Shown here piece by piece: positions 53,519 to 62,552 of a stretch of 64,000 nt of DNA. The notes beneath the pieces were generated by a model, which saw nothing but the letters and a program-made list of their open reading frames with translations, ran no database searches and was not told the DNA's origin. The stretch is from an uncultured Sutterellaceae bacterium. GTDB taxonomy: Bacteria > Pseudomonadota > Gammaproteobacteria > Burkholderiales > Burkholderiaceae_F. The stretch is from contig CADBTW010000065.1 of NCBI GenBank assembly GCA_902797695.1, positions 48,087 through 112,086 of the forward strand. Direction: 5' to 3'. Numbering within the stretch: the stretch's first letter is position 1; each line of letters opens with the position of its first letter. Made by a program: the position numbers and the translations under genes.

Positions 53519-54019
53519 CTATTTTTTCGTTTCTTCAGAGGACGCCGCCGGTTCTGACGCCTTGGGCGAAGCCTCTGCCTTCTTCTCCTGCTTCTTCGGC
53601 ATCTTGTCACCAAGAATCTGGAGGTCCGCAGTCGTTTCGTCGGGCATCGGATCCGACTCCCAGCGCTCGACGCGTCCGTTCTTGTCGAAGTAGACCGTAA
53701 GCTTGCGGACATGCGTCTCGCCGCTCCTGCGGTTCAGGTAGTAGACGTAGTCCCAGCGGTCCTGATGAAAACGATCCTGAAGGAGAGGAATGCCGAGCAG
53801 GGACTGGACCTGGTCGCGGGTCAGGCCCTTCTCAAGCTGCCCCGCCATCTCAGCGGTCACGAGATTCCCCTGATGCACATCCGGGCGGTAGGGATGCAGG
53901 AAGGTGGGCGTCCACTTTGAGGCCGCGTCCCAGGCCCTTGACGCCGTCTGGCAGCCTCCGAGCATGAGAACCGCGGCAAGGACTGCGGCTCCCGCCGCAG
54001 TTTTCTGAAGAAGTCTCAT
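53519..54019 (-). CDS. bamE: Outer membrane assembly lipoprotein BamE
   Basis: Component of the BAM complex that folds beta-barrel proteins. 166 residues with a lipoprotein signal (LMLGGC, Cys23 as the lipidated residue). The BamE/SmpA core follows: HQGNLVTAEMAGQLEKGLTRDQVQSLLGIPLLQDRFHQDRWDYVYYLNRR. The core ends near residue 125; the remaining 40 residues form a charged Lys/Glu/Ala/Ser tail not seen in E. coli (113 residues). It is divergent from fur, another conserved arrangement, with 130 bases between starts. Confidence 0.94.
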   Translation of the reverse strand: MRLLQKTAAGAAVLAAVLMLGGCQTASRAWDAASKWTPTFLHPYRPDVHQGNLVTAEMAGQLEKGLTRDQVQSLLGIPLLQDRFHQDRWDYVYYLNRRSGETHVRKLTVYFDKNGRVERWESDPMPDETTADLQILGDKMPKKQEKKAEASPKASEPAASSEETKK

Positions 54020-54149
54020 TTAACAAACCAACAGTTAATATGAAGCGCGCTGGCGTTTCTTCGGCACAGCAGTACAGCTATCATAAAGGGAAACGCTTCA
54101 GCCGTACTCCGGCCTGGCGTTCCAAATTACGCAGAAAGCAAATATAAAT

Positions 54150-54629
54150 ATGAAAGAAATCCCGCGCAATCAATCTGCAGAACTAAAGCATGCCGGGCTG
54201 AAGGCAACAGGCCCGCGGATGAAGATCCTTGAAATCTTCCAGGAAGCCTCGCTCCAGGGCAAGCGCCACATGTCTGCCGACGATGTCTACAAGGCGCTCC
54301 TCGCAGAGGACATGGACGTAGGCCTCGCGACCGTCTACCGGGTCCTCACCCAGTTCGAGACGGCGGGCATCCTGATCCGCCATCACTTCGACACCGACTA
54401 CGCTACGTTCGAGCTCGACGACGGCTATCACCACGACCATCTAGTGTGCCTGCGGTGCGGGGCGGTGGAGGAATTCGTCGACCGGGAGATCGAGGCGCGG
54501 CAGGAAGAAATCGCGAAGCGCTTCGGCTTCAAGCTCGAAAGCCATTCCCTTTCGCTCTACGGCATCTGCGCCGCCTGCCAGAAGAAAGAGGAAGAGGAGC
54601 GGAAGAAGCGCGAGGAAGGCGCCAAGTAG
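54150..54629 (+). CDS. fur: Ferric uptake regulator Fur
   Basis: Iron-dependent repressor. The 159-residue protein has the winged helix ([15 protein letters not shown] ... [32 protein letters not shown]) and the metal-site segment [23 protein letters not shown]. It also has the two structural zinc pairs CLRC and CAAC. A lysine/glutamate-rich tail follows. Length is slightly over the 148 of E. coli. The ATG lacks an obvious Shine-Dalgarno. The divergent bamE-fur region may carry a Fur box, but I do not see a clear 19-base match. Confidence 0.96.
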   Translation: MKEIPRNQSAELKHAGLKATGPRMKILEIFQEASLQGKRHMSADDVYKALLAEDMDVGLATVYRVLTQFETAGILIRHHFDTDYATFELDDGYHHDHLVCLRCGAVEEFVDREIEARQEEIAKRFGFKLESHSLSLYGICAACQKKEEEERKKREEGAK

Positions 54630-54683
54630 GAAACCGCTTTCCTGGAACGGAAGCCTCCCCGAGGTTCCCGGAACCAGACGGAT

Positions 54684-54720
54684 AAAGCGCTGGAAGGGAA
54701 GAGGCTTCCAGCGCTTTTCT
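54684..54720 (+). terminator. fur terminator
   Basis: AAGCGCTGGAAG / CTTCCAGCGCTT, a perfect 12-base stem with an eight-base loop followed by TTCTTT. It could also slow the convergent transcript. Confidence 0.88.
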
Positions 54721-54744
54721 TTGCCCCAAGACCTGACGGGAGGC

Positions 54745-56355
54745 TTACCGCGGGGTGTACCGGATCGCTGGGTCGTCCTTCAGGCCGTCGTAGGATTTCC
54801 CGCCGAAAACCCGGACGCGCTTGTCGTCCTTCATGCTCCAGAAGGGAGGCTGCAGCGGAAGGGAAACGTTTGAGACCGTGATCCCTAGCCAGTCCGCAAA
54901 GCCTTCGAGCAGCCGGTATCCCGACCGCCGGGCCGGGTTCACGACATGCGTGCGGCTGTCAGAGGACATCTCGAGGAAAGGAACGTCATAGTTCTCGCGG
55001 TGGTCGTAGCCGTGCTCGAGTTCCTTCCCTGTGGCGGTTCCCGGCTTTTTCTGCATGGAAAGACCGTGGTCCGCGAAGTAGATGAGAGACCAGGACTCGC
55101 CCGTCTTCCGGAGCAGCCCCTCCGTGCGCTCAAGCAACGAATCCACCATGCGGTAGGTCGTAAGGTAGCAGCCCATCGCCGGGTCGCCGACGTCCCAGGC
55201 GGGCTTCCTCCCCGAAAGCCGCGTGCAGAAGGTCGGATGGGATCCCATCAGGTGCAGGAAGATGAGCTTCGGGCGGGAATCCCCGGCCGTCGACCTGAGC
55301 GTTTCCTCAAGCTTCGGCAGCAGCTCGTCATCGTCCACGTTCGGATCGGCGTAGTTGCCCTTCAGCCAGATCGTGTGGGCGCTCCGCACGCCGATCTGCG
55401 CGATCGGGTTGTCGAACGCGCCGCCGCGTCCCTGATTCGAGATCCACCAGGTGTCGAACCCCGCGGCGTTCGCAAGCGTCACGATGTTGTTCGAGCGGCT
55501 GAAGCGGTCGGAATCCGGATAGTTGTAGGAAAGCAGCCGGGGAAGGGAAATTCCCGTGTTGCCGCCTGGCGTGACGAAATTACGGAAGAAAACTCCGTTC
55601 GCGCGCCGCAGGTAAGGCGTCGTGTCGAGCGGATAACCGTAGACCGAGGCATAGTCGCGCCGCTGGCTCTCCCCGATCACGATCACATATGTCCTGTAAC
55701 GAGGCCTGGAACCTGAAACCTTCCACGTGGGAGGAGGAGCCGAGCGTTCTTCCCGCAGTTCTTCGAAGGAGTACCAGGCCGTGGTCCCGAGCCGATAGAA
55801 GAAATCAGCAGGCCGGATCTCCGAATAGTCGAGCCCGGAGCCGTAGGACATCTGCCAGCCGAGGAAGATCGAGACGCCAACCGCCACCGCAGCCACGGTG
55901 CCCTCGGTGCTCTTCCTGAGTCCTGTCCGGCCTGCCGCAATGAGGGCCGCCGCGCCGAGGAGGAAGAACCCCGCGGCCTCCGCGTAGATCCTCAGGGGAA
56001 TGTTGGTGAGGAACTCGCCTGCTTCTGTGGGATTCGTCTGGAGCAGCGCCATCGCGACCAGGATGCTGGGCTTCCCGTACAGGATTCCCGCCGGAAGGTA
56101 AAGGGCGAGGATCGCGACGATCGGAAACCCGATCGCGAGGCGCACGGGCTTCCAGACCCCGAGCAGGAAGAGCGCGAGCACCGTGAGGACAATGTTCTTC
56201 CAGTCCCAGAATTCCTGCAGGCTGTGCCCTCCGTACGTGAAGCCCGCGGCGGCGGGCAGGAAAAGTGCAAAGGCAACCGCAAACGCGATCCCCACCGCAG
56301 CGGCGAAGGGCGGCCGGAAAACGGCGGCAAGGCTCCGCTCGAGGAACTTTTTCAT
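54745..56355 (-). CDS. Phosphoethanolamine transferase (EptA/CptA-like, sulfatase fold)
   Basis: 536 residues: four to five membrane helices in the first 200, then a periplasmic alkaline-phosphatase-like domain. The catalytic nucleophile is predicted as Thr267 in PGGNTGISLP. Metal ligands are likely in VIGESQRRDYAS near residue 225 and in FADHGLSM with HGYDHRENYDVP near residues 445-480. Such enzymes decorate lipid A, core sugars or glucans with phosphoethanolamine, which can raise polymyxin tolerance. The acceptor is not clear. It is next to recN, not to a two-component system. Confidence 0.88.
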   Translation of the reverse strand: MKKFLERSLAAVFRPPFAAAVGIAFAVAFALFLPAAAGFTYGGHSLQEFWDWKNIVLTVLALFLLGVWKPVRLAIGFPIVAILALYLPAGILYGKPSILVAMALLQTNPTEAGEFLTNIPLRIYAEAAGFFLLGAAALIAAGRTGLRKSTEGTVAAVAVGVSIFLGWQMSYGSGLDYSEIRPADFFYRLGTTAWYSFEELREERSAPPPTWKVSGSRPRYRTYVIVIGESQRRDYASVYGYPLDTTPYLRRANGVFFRNFVTPGGNTGISLPRLLSYNYPDSDRFSRSNNIVTLANAAGFDTWWISNQGRGGAFDNPIAQIGVRSAHTIWLKGNYADPNVDDDELLPKLEETLRSTAGDSRPKLIFLHLMGSHPTFCTRLSGRKPAWDVGDPAMGCYLTTYRMVDSLLERTEGLLRKTGESWSLIYFADHGLSMQKKPGTATGKELEHGYDHRENYDVPFLEMSSDSRTHVVNPARRSGYRLLEGFADWLGITVSNVSLPLQPPFWSMKDDKRVRVFGGKSYDGLKDDPAIRYTPR

Positions 56356-56364
56356 GCTGCGTCC

Positions 56365-58038
56365 TCAGGAAGGCCGGGCGTCGCTTCCGGGAGCGGAAAG
56401 CCTGAGCATTTCCCTCGCGTGGTCGATCGTCGCCCGCGTCAGGTGAAGGCCGCCAAGCATTCTCGCGATTTCCTCGACGCGTCCGGCCTCGTCAAGCTGC
56501 GTGAGGGAGCTTGACGTGTGTCCTCCTTCGCTCTTCTTCTCGACATGAAGATGATGGACGGCGCAGCTCGCGACCTGGGGCTGGTGAGTGACGCAGAGCA
56601 CCTGGCGGTCCCGCCCGAGCTTCTGCAGGAGAATGCCAACCACTTCGGCCACCGCGCCGCCGATTCCGGCATCGATCTCGTCAAAGATCATCGTTTCGAC
56701 CGGGGTCGCCCTGGCAGTGATCACGGCGATCGCGAGGCTGATTCTGGAGAGCTCGCCGCCCGAGGCCACCTTCGTGAGGGGCCTCGCCGCGACGCCCTCA
56801 TGCCCCGCGACAAGGAAGTCGCATCGTTCGAGGCCGTGCGGCCCGGGAGTTGAGGGAGTGAGCGAGATCTCGAGCTTTCCTCCCTCCATCGCGAGCTTCT
56901 GCATCGCGGCAGTCACCAGGCGTGAAAGCGCCTGGGCGGCATTCCTGCGGGCTTCCGAAAGCGCCTTCGCTTCCTTCATGTACGCCGCCCGGGCGGCCGC
57001 GGCCTGCTTTTTCAGCGACTCGGTGTCGAAGCCTGCCTGGATTTCCTTGATCTGGGCGTTCACCTTCTCGTGCAGGTTCTTCAGGTCCGAGGGCTGGACA
57101 TGGAACTTATGGGCGGTGTCATAGTAGGCGGAAAGCCGTGCATCAAGCTTTGCGAGCTTCTCCTCGTCGAGATCCGTCCGGTCGAGATAAGCGCGGAGCG
57201 TGCTCGCCGTGTCGTCCACGATGCTCGAGGCGTCGCTCAGGGTCTGAGCGGCTTCCTCCAGCTTCGGGTCATATCGCGCGAGGGAAACGAGCTTCTGATA
57301 GGCGTTCCCGATGAGGGACTGGGCCGAGACGTCATCCTCGACAAGTTCGCTTGTCGCGGCCTCTACCCCAGAAATGATCTCGGACGCGTTCGAGAGCCGG
57401 GTATGCTCTTCGTCCACCCGTTCCCATTCGCCCTCTTCCGGAGCGAGCGCGTCAAGATCCTCCTTCATCCAGGCAAGCCGTTCGAGTTCGTCCTGAAGGC
57501 TTGCCGCGCGCGCTTCGCCCTTGTTCAGGGCGTCGGACGCAATCTGCCAGTCCTGATAGAGGGAACGGACACGGCGCCGCTGCTCGAAGAGCCCGCCCTG
57601 CGCGTCGAGAAGCCGCAGCTGCTCGGCGGGCTTCAGCAGCGACTGGTTCGCGTGCTGGCCGTGTATGTCGACAAGCTTTTCCCCGAGCGAGCGCATCTGC
57701 CCGGCGGTCGCGGGCGAACCGTTTATCCATGCGCGGGACCTGCCGCCCGCATCGAGCACCCTTCGCATGAGGATGTCGTCTTCCGACTCGAACCCGTTCT
57801 CGGCGAGCCAGTGGCGCGTCACGCGGTTCTGAGAAAAGATCCCGCTTACCTCGGTCTTCTTCGCGCCTTCGCGAATGACGACGGTGTCAGCCCTTGCGCC
57901 GAGCAGCAGCTGCAGCGCGTCGATCAGGATCGACTTCCCGGCGCCGGTTTCGCCGGTAAGCGCGGTGAAGCCGCTCCCGAGATTGACGGTGAGCTTCGGA
58001 ACAATCACGAAATCGGTGAGCGAAAGGCTGAGAAGCAC
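56365..58038 (-). CDS. recN: DNA repair protein RecN
   Basis: SMC-like ATPase acting on double-strand breaks. 557 residues (E. coli 553): Walker A TGETGAGKSILIDALQLLLG at about residues 30-49, long central coiled coil (about 150-370), ABC signature VASGGELSRISLAI near 440 and Walker B MIFDEIDAGIGG near 470. The start is GTG at 58036-58038 (MLLSLSLTDFVIV), supported by alignment with RecN starts although the ribosome site is weak. nadK lies 40 bases upstream on the same strand, as in E. coli and many others. Confidence 0.96.
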   Translation of the reverse strand: MLLSLSLTDFVIVPKLTVNLGSGFTALTGETGAGKSILIDALQLLLGARADTVVIREGAKKTEVSGIFSQNRVTRHWLAENGFESEDDILMRRVLDAGGRSRAWINGSPATAGQMRSLGEKLVDIHGQHANQSLLKPAEQLRLLDAQGGLFEQRRRVRSLYQDWQIASDALNKGEARAASLQDELERLAWMKEDLDALAPEEGEWERVDEEHTRLSNASEIISGVEAATSELVEDDVSAQSLIGNAYQKLVSLARYDPKLEEAAQTLSDASSIVDDTASTLRAYLDRTDLDEEKLAKLDARLSAYYDTAHKFHVQPSDLKNLHEKVNAQIKEIQAGFDTESLKKQAAAARAAYMKEAKALSEARRNAAQALSRLVTAAMQKLAMEGGKLEISLTPSTPGPHGLERCDFLVAGHEGVAARPLTKVASGGELSRISLAIAVITARATPVETMIFDEIDAGIGGAVAEVVGILLQKLGRDRQVLCVTHQPQVASCAVHHLHVEKKSEGGHTSSSLTQLDEAGRVEEIARMLGGLHLTRATIDHAREMLRLSAPGSDARPS

Positions 58039-58078
58039 GGCAGGGCCTGTAAGGAAAATGTGTTGGGACCCGGGCCGG

Positions 58079-58987
58079 CTAGCGCTGCCCGACCGGGAAC
58101 CTCGCGCTCTTCGCGCTCGTCGGCATCGTGTTCCACTTCAGCTTCCGGCGCAGGAGGTCAAAGTGGTTGTATCCGGGCGGATGGAGCAGCGTGAAGCGGT
58201 CACGCCCGACATGGATGTGAAGAAGGTCCCCCTCGGCCATCGGCATGAATTCCTGCATGTCGAAATACGCCTGGCCATCCCTTACCTCGGTAAGCTCGAG
58301 GTCGATCTGCGAGGAGAGGGGAAGCACGATCGGACGATTGGAAAGCGTGTGCGGTGCCACCGGAACGAGAACGAGCCCCTGGAGCGATGGGTGCAGGATG
58401 GGGCCGCCCGCCGCGAGGGCATAGGCGGTCGAACCGGTCGTCGTCGCGCAGATGATCCCGTCGGCGCGCTGCGAACTCATCAGCTGTCCGTCGACATAGA
58501 CCGTGAACTCGACCATGCCGCCGATCTTGCCGTGGGTAATGCCGATGTCGTTCACGGCGTTGGAGGAGAAAACCTTCTTCCCTTCGTGCAGCACCGAGCC
58601 CTCTATCATCGGGCGTTCGTCGCGGACGAAATGCCCTTCGAGCATGATGGGAATCACGCGGTCCATCTCCTCGAGGACAACGTCGGTGATGAAGCCGAGG
58701 CGTCCCGCGTTGATGCCGATCAGGGGAGTGCTGAACCGGGCGAGCCGCCTCCCGACCCCGAGCGTCGTTCCGTCGCCTCCGATGACGATGGCGACGTCCG
58801 CCCCGGCTCCGATCTCATCAATGCCCCGTGCGGGATAGTTCACGGGATCGGCAAGGATCCTCGCCGCGACCTCGTCCACCATGAGGCGGGCCCCCGAGGC
58901 CTTCACGAGCTTTACGAGCGACTCGAGCGGCCCTTTCAGGGCGTCGGATTTCTTTGCGAAGACAGCCGCTGTTTTAAAGAGTGACAT
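58079..58987 (-). CDS. nadK: NAD kinase
   Basis: Phosphorylates NAD to NADP. The 302-residue protein has the GGDGT motif in VIVIGGDGTTLGVGR near residue 75, LGINAGRLGFITD, a conserved NDIGITHGKIGGMVEF (NE/D loop) and ATTTGSTAYALAAGGPI. Length matches (about 290-305). ATG at 58985-58987. The nadK-recN pairing is conserved in proteobacteria. Confidence 0.96.
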   Translation of the reverse strand: MSLFKTAAVFAKKSDALKGPLESLVKLVKASGARLMVDEVAARILADPVNYPARGIDEIGAGADVAIVIGGDGTTLGVGRRLARFSTPLIGINAGRLGFITDVVLEEMDRVIPIMLEGHFVRDERPMIEGSVLHEGKKVFSSNAVNDIGITHGKIGGMVEFTVYVDGQLMSSQRADGIICATTTGSTAYALAAGGPILHPSLQGLVLVPVAPHTLSNRPIVLPLSSQIDLELTEVRDGQAYFDMQEFMPMAEGDLLHIHVGRDRFTLLHPPGYNHFDLLRRKLKWNTMPTSAKSARFPVGQR

Positions 58988-59011
58988 AGCGCTTCCGAAA
59001 CCTGCTCCAGA

Positions 59012-59040
59012 AGAGAAAGGCGGGAAGGAAGCTTCCCGCC
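59012..59040 (-). terminator. fabI terminator
   Basis: Minus-strand GGCGGGAAG, loop CTTC, CTTCCCGCC, then TTTCTCTTC. It lies 12 bases past the fabI stop; the T-run is interrupted. Confidence 0.75.
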
Positions 59041-59052
59041 GGCCGGCCCTAG

Positions 59053-59835
59053 TTACGCCTCGACCCCGAGGACATTGTGGATGCCGGCATCCACGAAGAT
59101 GATGTCACCCGTAATGCCGCTCGCGAGGTCGGAGAGAAGGAACGCCGCGGTGTTCCCCACCTCGAGCGCCGTGTTCGTGCGTCCAAGCGGGGAGAGCGAG
59201 CCGGCGGCGTGGAGCATCTTCCCGAAGTCCTTGATTCCAGACGCGGCCAGGGTCTTCACGGGGCCGGAGGAAATGCAGTTCGCGCGGATTCCCTTCGGCC
59301 CGAGGCTGGACGCCATGTAGCGGGTGGCAGACTCAAGCGCGGCCTTCGCGACACCCATCGTGTTGTAGTTCGGCACAAACCGCTCGCTCCCGATATAGGT
59401 GAGCGCGAGGACGGACGCCTGGCGCCCTTCCATCAGGGGGAGGAACGCCTTGGCGAGGGCGGGAAACGAATACGAGGAAATGTCGAGCGCGACGCGGAAC
59501 GATTCCCGGGAAATCCCCTCGAGGAAGTCGCCCTGGATCGCTTCGCGCGGGGCGTACCCGATCGAGTGGACGAAGCCGTCAAGCCCGCCCCACTTTTCAT
59601 CCAGCGTCTTCACGGCGCCGCTGATGTCCTCGTCCTTCGTCACGTCGAGCGGCATCACGATGTCGCTTCCGAACTCCTCGGCGAACTTCGCAATGCGAGC
59701 CTTGGCGTGTTCGCCCGCATAGGAAAAGGCGAGTTCCGCGCCCTCGCGATGGCAGGCCTGGGCGATGCCGTAGGCGATGGAGCGGTTGGAAAGGACGCCC
59801 GTGATCAGAATCTTCTTGCCGTTAAGGAATCCCAT
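59053..59835 (-). CDS. fabI: Enoyl-[acyl-carrier-protein] reductase (NADH), FabI
   Basis: Last reduction of each fatty acid elongation cycle; target of triclosan. The 260-residue protein has the FabI-type start GKKILITGVLSNRSIAYGIAQ. The catalytic set YIGSERFVPNYNTMGVAKAALES contains the two tyrosines and the lysine, and RANCISSGPVKTLAASGI and SPLGRTNTALEVGNTAAFLLSD follow. ATG at 59833-59835. It stands between mltD and nadK on the same strand. Confidence 0.97.
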   Translation of the reverse strand: MGFLNGKKILITGVLSNRSIAYGIAQACHREGAELAFSYAGEHAKARIAKFAEEFGSDIVMPLDVTKDEDISGAVKTLDEKWGGLDGFVHSIGYAPREAIQGDFLEGISRESFRVALDISSYSFPALAKAFLPLMEGRQASVLALTYIGSERFVPNYNTMGVAKAALESATRYMASSLGPKGIRANCISSGPVKTLAASGIKDFGKMLHAAGSLSPLGRTNTALEVGNTAAFLLSDLASGITGDIIFVDAGIHNVLGVEA

Positions 59836-59891
59836 AGCGTTTTCTTCAAGTAGGTGTGATGCGGAAGCGGAAAGGGCTCCGCTGCGGAACG

Positions 59892-59931
59892 AACTGCCCC
59901 CGGATCCCCTCGTGGAGCGGCCGGGGCAGTT
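59892..59931 (-). other. Hairpin between mltD and fabI
   Basis: AACTGCCCC and GGGGCAGTT arms (nine perfect pairs) extended by CGG/CCG pairs around a long loop, with no T-run after it. It looks like a processing or stability element rather than an intrinsic terminator. Confidence 0.4.
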
Positions 59932-59969
59932 TCTGCAAATGGTTTATTTTAGCAATAGGGAAGACGCCG

Positions 59970-61556
59970 CTAGCGCTTCCGCGGCTTCTTCACCGCGCGG
60001 CGGGCAGCCTGGCCGCCCTTCTTCGCCGGAGCACGGGCCTTCTGGGCCGAGGAGCGGCCTGCCGCACGCTTCCCGGCGCTCTTCACCGAACGCCTTGAAT
60101 TACCCTGACGGGAATCCATGGCGTTCAGCCTGTAGCCCCGCGCCTCCCGGTAAGCGCGGACCTCGGCAGTCCCGACGTTCCTGCGGATCACCGGGACCGT
60201 GACGGCGAGCGACATTCCACGCTTCAGCTTCGAGCTGCGAAGGCGGTTCGCGACAATGATCGAGCGGGGCGTCACATTCAGGCGGTCGGCGATCCCCTCG
60301 ACCGTATCCCCCTTCCGGACCCGGTAGTGGATCTGCCGGTACTGGATTTTCGGCACTGACGGGATCGGCTCGAGCCGAAAGAAGCTGTCGCCGCCCTCGA
60401 TCTCCTCCCGCGGGGCGTTGGCGTCCGCCCGGACCAGAAGAAGGGAATTTTCGGCAATGCGCCGGTTTCCGGGTATCCGGTTCACCTCCCGGAGCTCGTC
60501 CTCCGACATCCCGGTGTCAAGGGCGATGTCAGCGAGGCTTTCGCCCTTCTGGTAACGCCTCGTCTTCCAGGAGGAAATGCGTTTCCCGTTCGAACGCCAC
60601 AGGGCCATGTTTTCCAGGAATTCATCGAGGTTGTCCGCGGGGATCAGCATCGCGCTGTCGTGGGCCCCGACGATCACTGGACGGTTGAATCCCGGATTTA
60701 GCTTCTTGAAGTCCTCGAGCTGCATTCCGGCGAGCTTCGCCGCAGTCTTGAGGTCGATATCCTTGTCGCGGAAAACCTGCACGAAGTAAGGCTCGCTGCC
60801 GATGTCCGGAAGCTCAACCCCGTAGGCCGACGGATTCTGCACGATGCGCTTGACCGCCTCAAGCCTCGGAACATAGTTAGCTGTTTCCTGCGGCATGCGG
60901 ATATGCGAATAGTCGCCCGGGAGTCCCTGCGCGACATTCCGGTCCACCGCCCGCTGCACGTTTCCCTCGCCCCAGTTGTATGCGGCAAGGGCAAGCTGCC
61001 AGTCATTGAACTGGGCATAAAGCTTCTGGAAGTAGTCAAGGGCCGCCCGGGTGCTTTCGACCACGTCACGGCGTTCGTCCTTCCACAGGTTCTGGTCAAG
61101 GGAATACTGCGTTCCGGTGCTGGGAATGAACTGCCAGAGGCCCGAAGCGCGAGCCGGGGAAAGGGCTGTCGGCTTGAAGGAGCTCTCGACAAACGGGAGC
61201 AGCGCGAGCTCCATCGGCATGCCCCGGGCTTCCACCTGCCCTACTATGTAGTAAAGGTACATTCCCGCCCGCTCCGCGGTCTTCGCGAAGGCCTCGGGAT
61301 TGCGGGCGATGGCGTTCGTCTGCGCCTCGACGCGGGAACTGTCAAGCGCCGGCATCTTGAAGCCCGAGCGGAGCCGGGCCCAGACGTCGACACTTGGCTC
61401 CGGCAACGGTCCGAGCAGCTGCTGGAACGGGTCGTCCTGCAGGGAAGAGGCGGTCGCTGAGACCATCGGCACCCGGTCTTCGGCAGGCACGTCCGCAAGG
61501 GTTTGCCCCGAAAAAGCCAGTCCGAATAGAAAAAGGGTGAAAATACGCCGCCTCAT
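59970..61556 (-). CDS. mltD: Membrane-bound lytic murein transglycosylase D
   Basis: Cleaves peptidoglycan glycan strands. About 528 residues: a signal peptide (RRRIFTLFLFGLAFSGQTLA), a lysozyme-like SLT domain (about 95-235) with catalytic Glu124 in LPFVESSFKP and ASGLWQFIPSTG, then two LysM domains (about 335-385 and 400-450). A very basic C-terminal tail of about 70 residues ends the protein. It has no lipobox, unlike E. coli MltD. ATG 61554-61556 is chosen; a GTG one codon earlier is also open. The mltD-(gloB)-methyltransferase-rnhA-dnaQ order is conserved, but gloB is missing here. Confidence 0.93.
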   Translation of the reverse strand: MRRRIFTLFLFGLAFSGQTLADVPAEDRVPMVSATASSLQDDPFQQLLGPLPEPSVDVWARLRSGFKMPALDSSRVEAQTNAIARNPEAFAKTAERAGMYLYYIVGQVEARGMPMELALLPFVESSFKPTALSPARASGLWQFIPSTGTQYSLDQNLWKDERRDVVESTRAALDYFQKLYAQFNDWQLALAAYNWGEGNVQRAVDRNVAQGLPGDYSHIRMPQETANYVPRLEAVKRIVQNPSAYGVELPDIGSEPYFVQVFRDKDIDLKTAAKLAGMQLEDFKKLNPGFNRPVIVGAHDSAMLIPADNLDEFLENMALWRSNGKRISSWKTRRYQKGESLADIALDTGMSEDELREVNRIPGNRRIAENSLLLVRADANAPREEIEGGDSFFRLEPIPSVPKIQYRQIHYRVRKGDTVEGIADRLNVTPRSIIVANRLRSSKLKRGMSLAVTVPVIRRNVGTAEVRAYREARGYRLNAMDSRQGNSRRSVKSAGKRAAGRSSAQKARAPAKKGGQAARRAVKKPRKR

Positions 61557-61675
61557 CACATGCCCGTGCGCCTTGAGTGGAAAAACAGCTTGGGAATGCT
61601 ACTCTAAGCGAAACCGCCAAGCGCGGAAATTTTCGGTGAAATTGCCAAGGGCGGTCAAGGGGAAGGGGAAAAGCC

Positions 61676-62458
61676 GTGGGAAAGGAAATGACGGAAATTT
61701 CAGATTTCCTCTCGACGCCCGCGGGCCAGATCGTCCTCGACTGGGAAATGCGGGAAGCCTCGCGGCTCCTCGAGGACGTTTTCGGCTTCAGCGCGCTGCA
61801 GCTCGGGCTTCCACAGCTCGACCTTCTCCGGGGAAACCGCATTCCCCTTCACGTGCTCGCCCTTTCAGAGCGGGAGCCCGACGCGCCTTCCTTTCCCGCG
61901 CGCTTCCGCGCGGAATTCACTTCGCTTCCCCTCGCCACGGAAAGCCAGGACCTGGTCGTCCTTCCGCACACGCTCGACTTCGCCGGAAACGACGAAGCCG
62001 CGCGGCAGACCCTCCGGGAAGCCGCTCGCGTCCTGATGCCCGAAGGCCGCATCCTCCTCACGGCGTTCAATCCCGTCGGGCTTTGGAACATTCGCCAGAA
62101 GCTCCATCGCGGAGGCATAGGTTCGGCCTTTCTTCCCGAGGCCGCCCGCCCCATCCGGCTCGCCCGGATCAGGGACTGGTTTTCGCTTCTCGGACTCGAA
62201 ATCGACCGGGGGGAATTCGGGGCCTACGAGGCTCCCGCAAGGACTCTCTCCGGAATGCGGAGCTGCCACTGGATGAACGCAGCGGGAGACCGCTGGTGGC
62301 CGTCGCTAGGGAACATCGCGATGATTTCCGCCTGCAAGCACATCGCGGGCGCGTGCCTCACGGGGCTCGAAGCCTTTTCCTCCCCGAAGCGCATACGGGC
62401 GGGCGGCGTCGTGCCAGTCGCGGAAACCGGGCTGCGGAGGAACCGCGCGCGCGAATAG
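61676..62458 (+). CDS. SAM-dependent methyltransferase (YafS-like)
   Basis: 260 residues with a class I methyltransferase fold of the Methyltransf_11 kind. The acidic/hydrophobic strand LVVLPHTLDFAGNDEAARQTLREAARVLMPEGRILLTAFNPVGLW (about residues 85-130) corresponds to motifs II-III. The early SAM loop is divergent. It matches by position and form the YafS-type gene upstream of rnhA in proteobacteria, whose substrate is unknown. Start is GTG at 61676, with GGAAGGGG seven bases upstream; an ATG four codons on has a ribosome site too close. The gene runs divergently from mltD. Confidence 0.82.
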   Translation: MGKEMTEISDFLSTPAGQIVLDWEMREASRLLEDVFGFSALQLGLPQLDLLRGNRIPLHVLALSEREPDAPSFPARFRAEFTSLPLATESQDLVVLPHTLDFAGNDEAARQTLREAARVLMPEGRILLTAFNPVGLWNIRQKLHRGGIGSAFLPEAARPIRLARIRDWFSLLGLEIDRGEFGAYEAPARTLSGMRSCHWMNAAGDRWWPSLGNIAMISACKHIAGACLTGLEAFSSPKRIRAGGVVPVAETGLRRNRARE

Positions 62459-62552
62459 CCGGCAACCGGCTTTTTGATACAGTAGCTAGCCTGAACTCAC
62501 CGCAGGCTCCCTTAAGAAGGCCGCCCCGGCGAACAAGCTGGAAAGCAAGGCA

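Noticed and set aside
59892-59931. mltD intrinsic terminator
   Set aside because: Good stem but no T-run on either strand, so I list it only as a hairpin.
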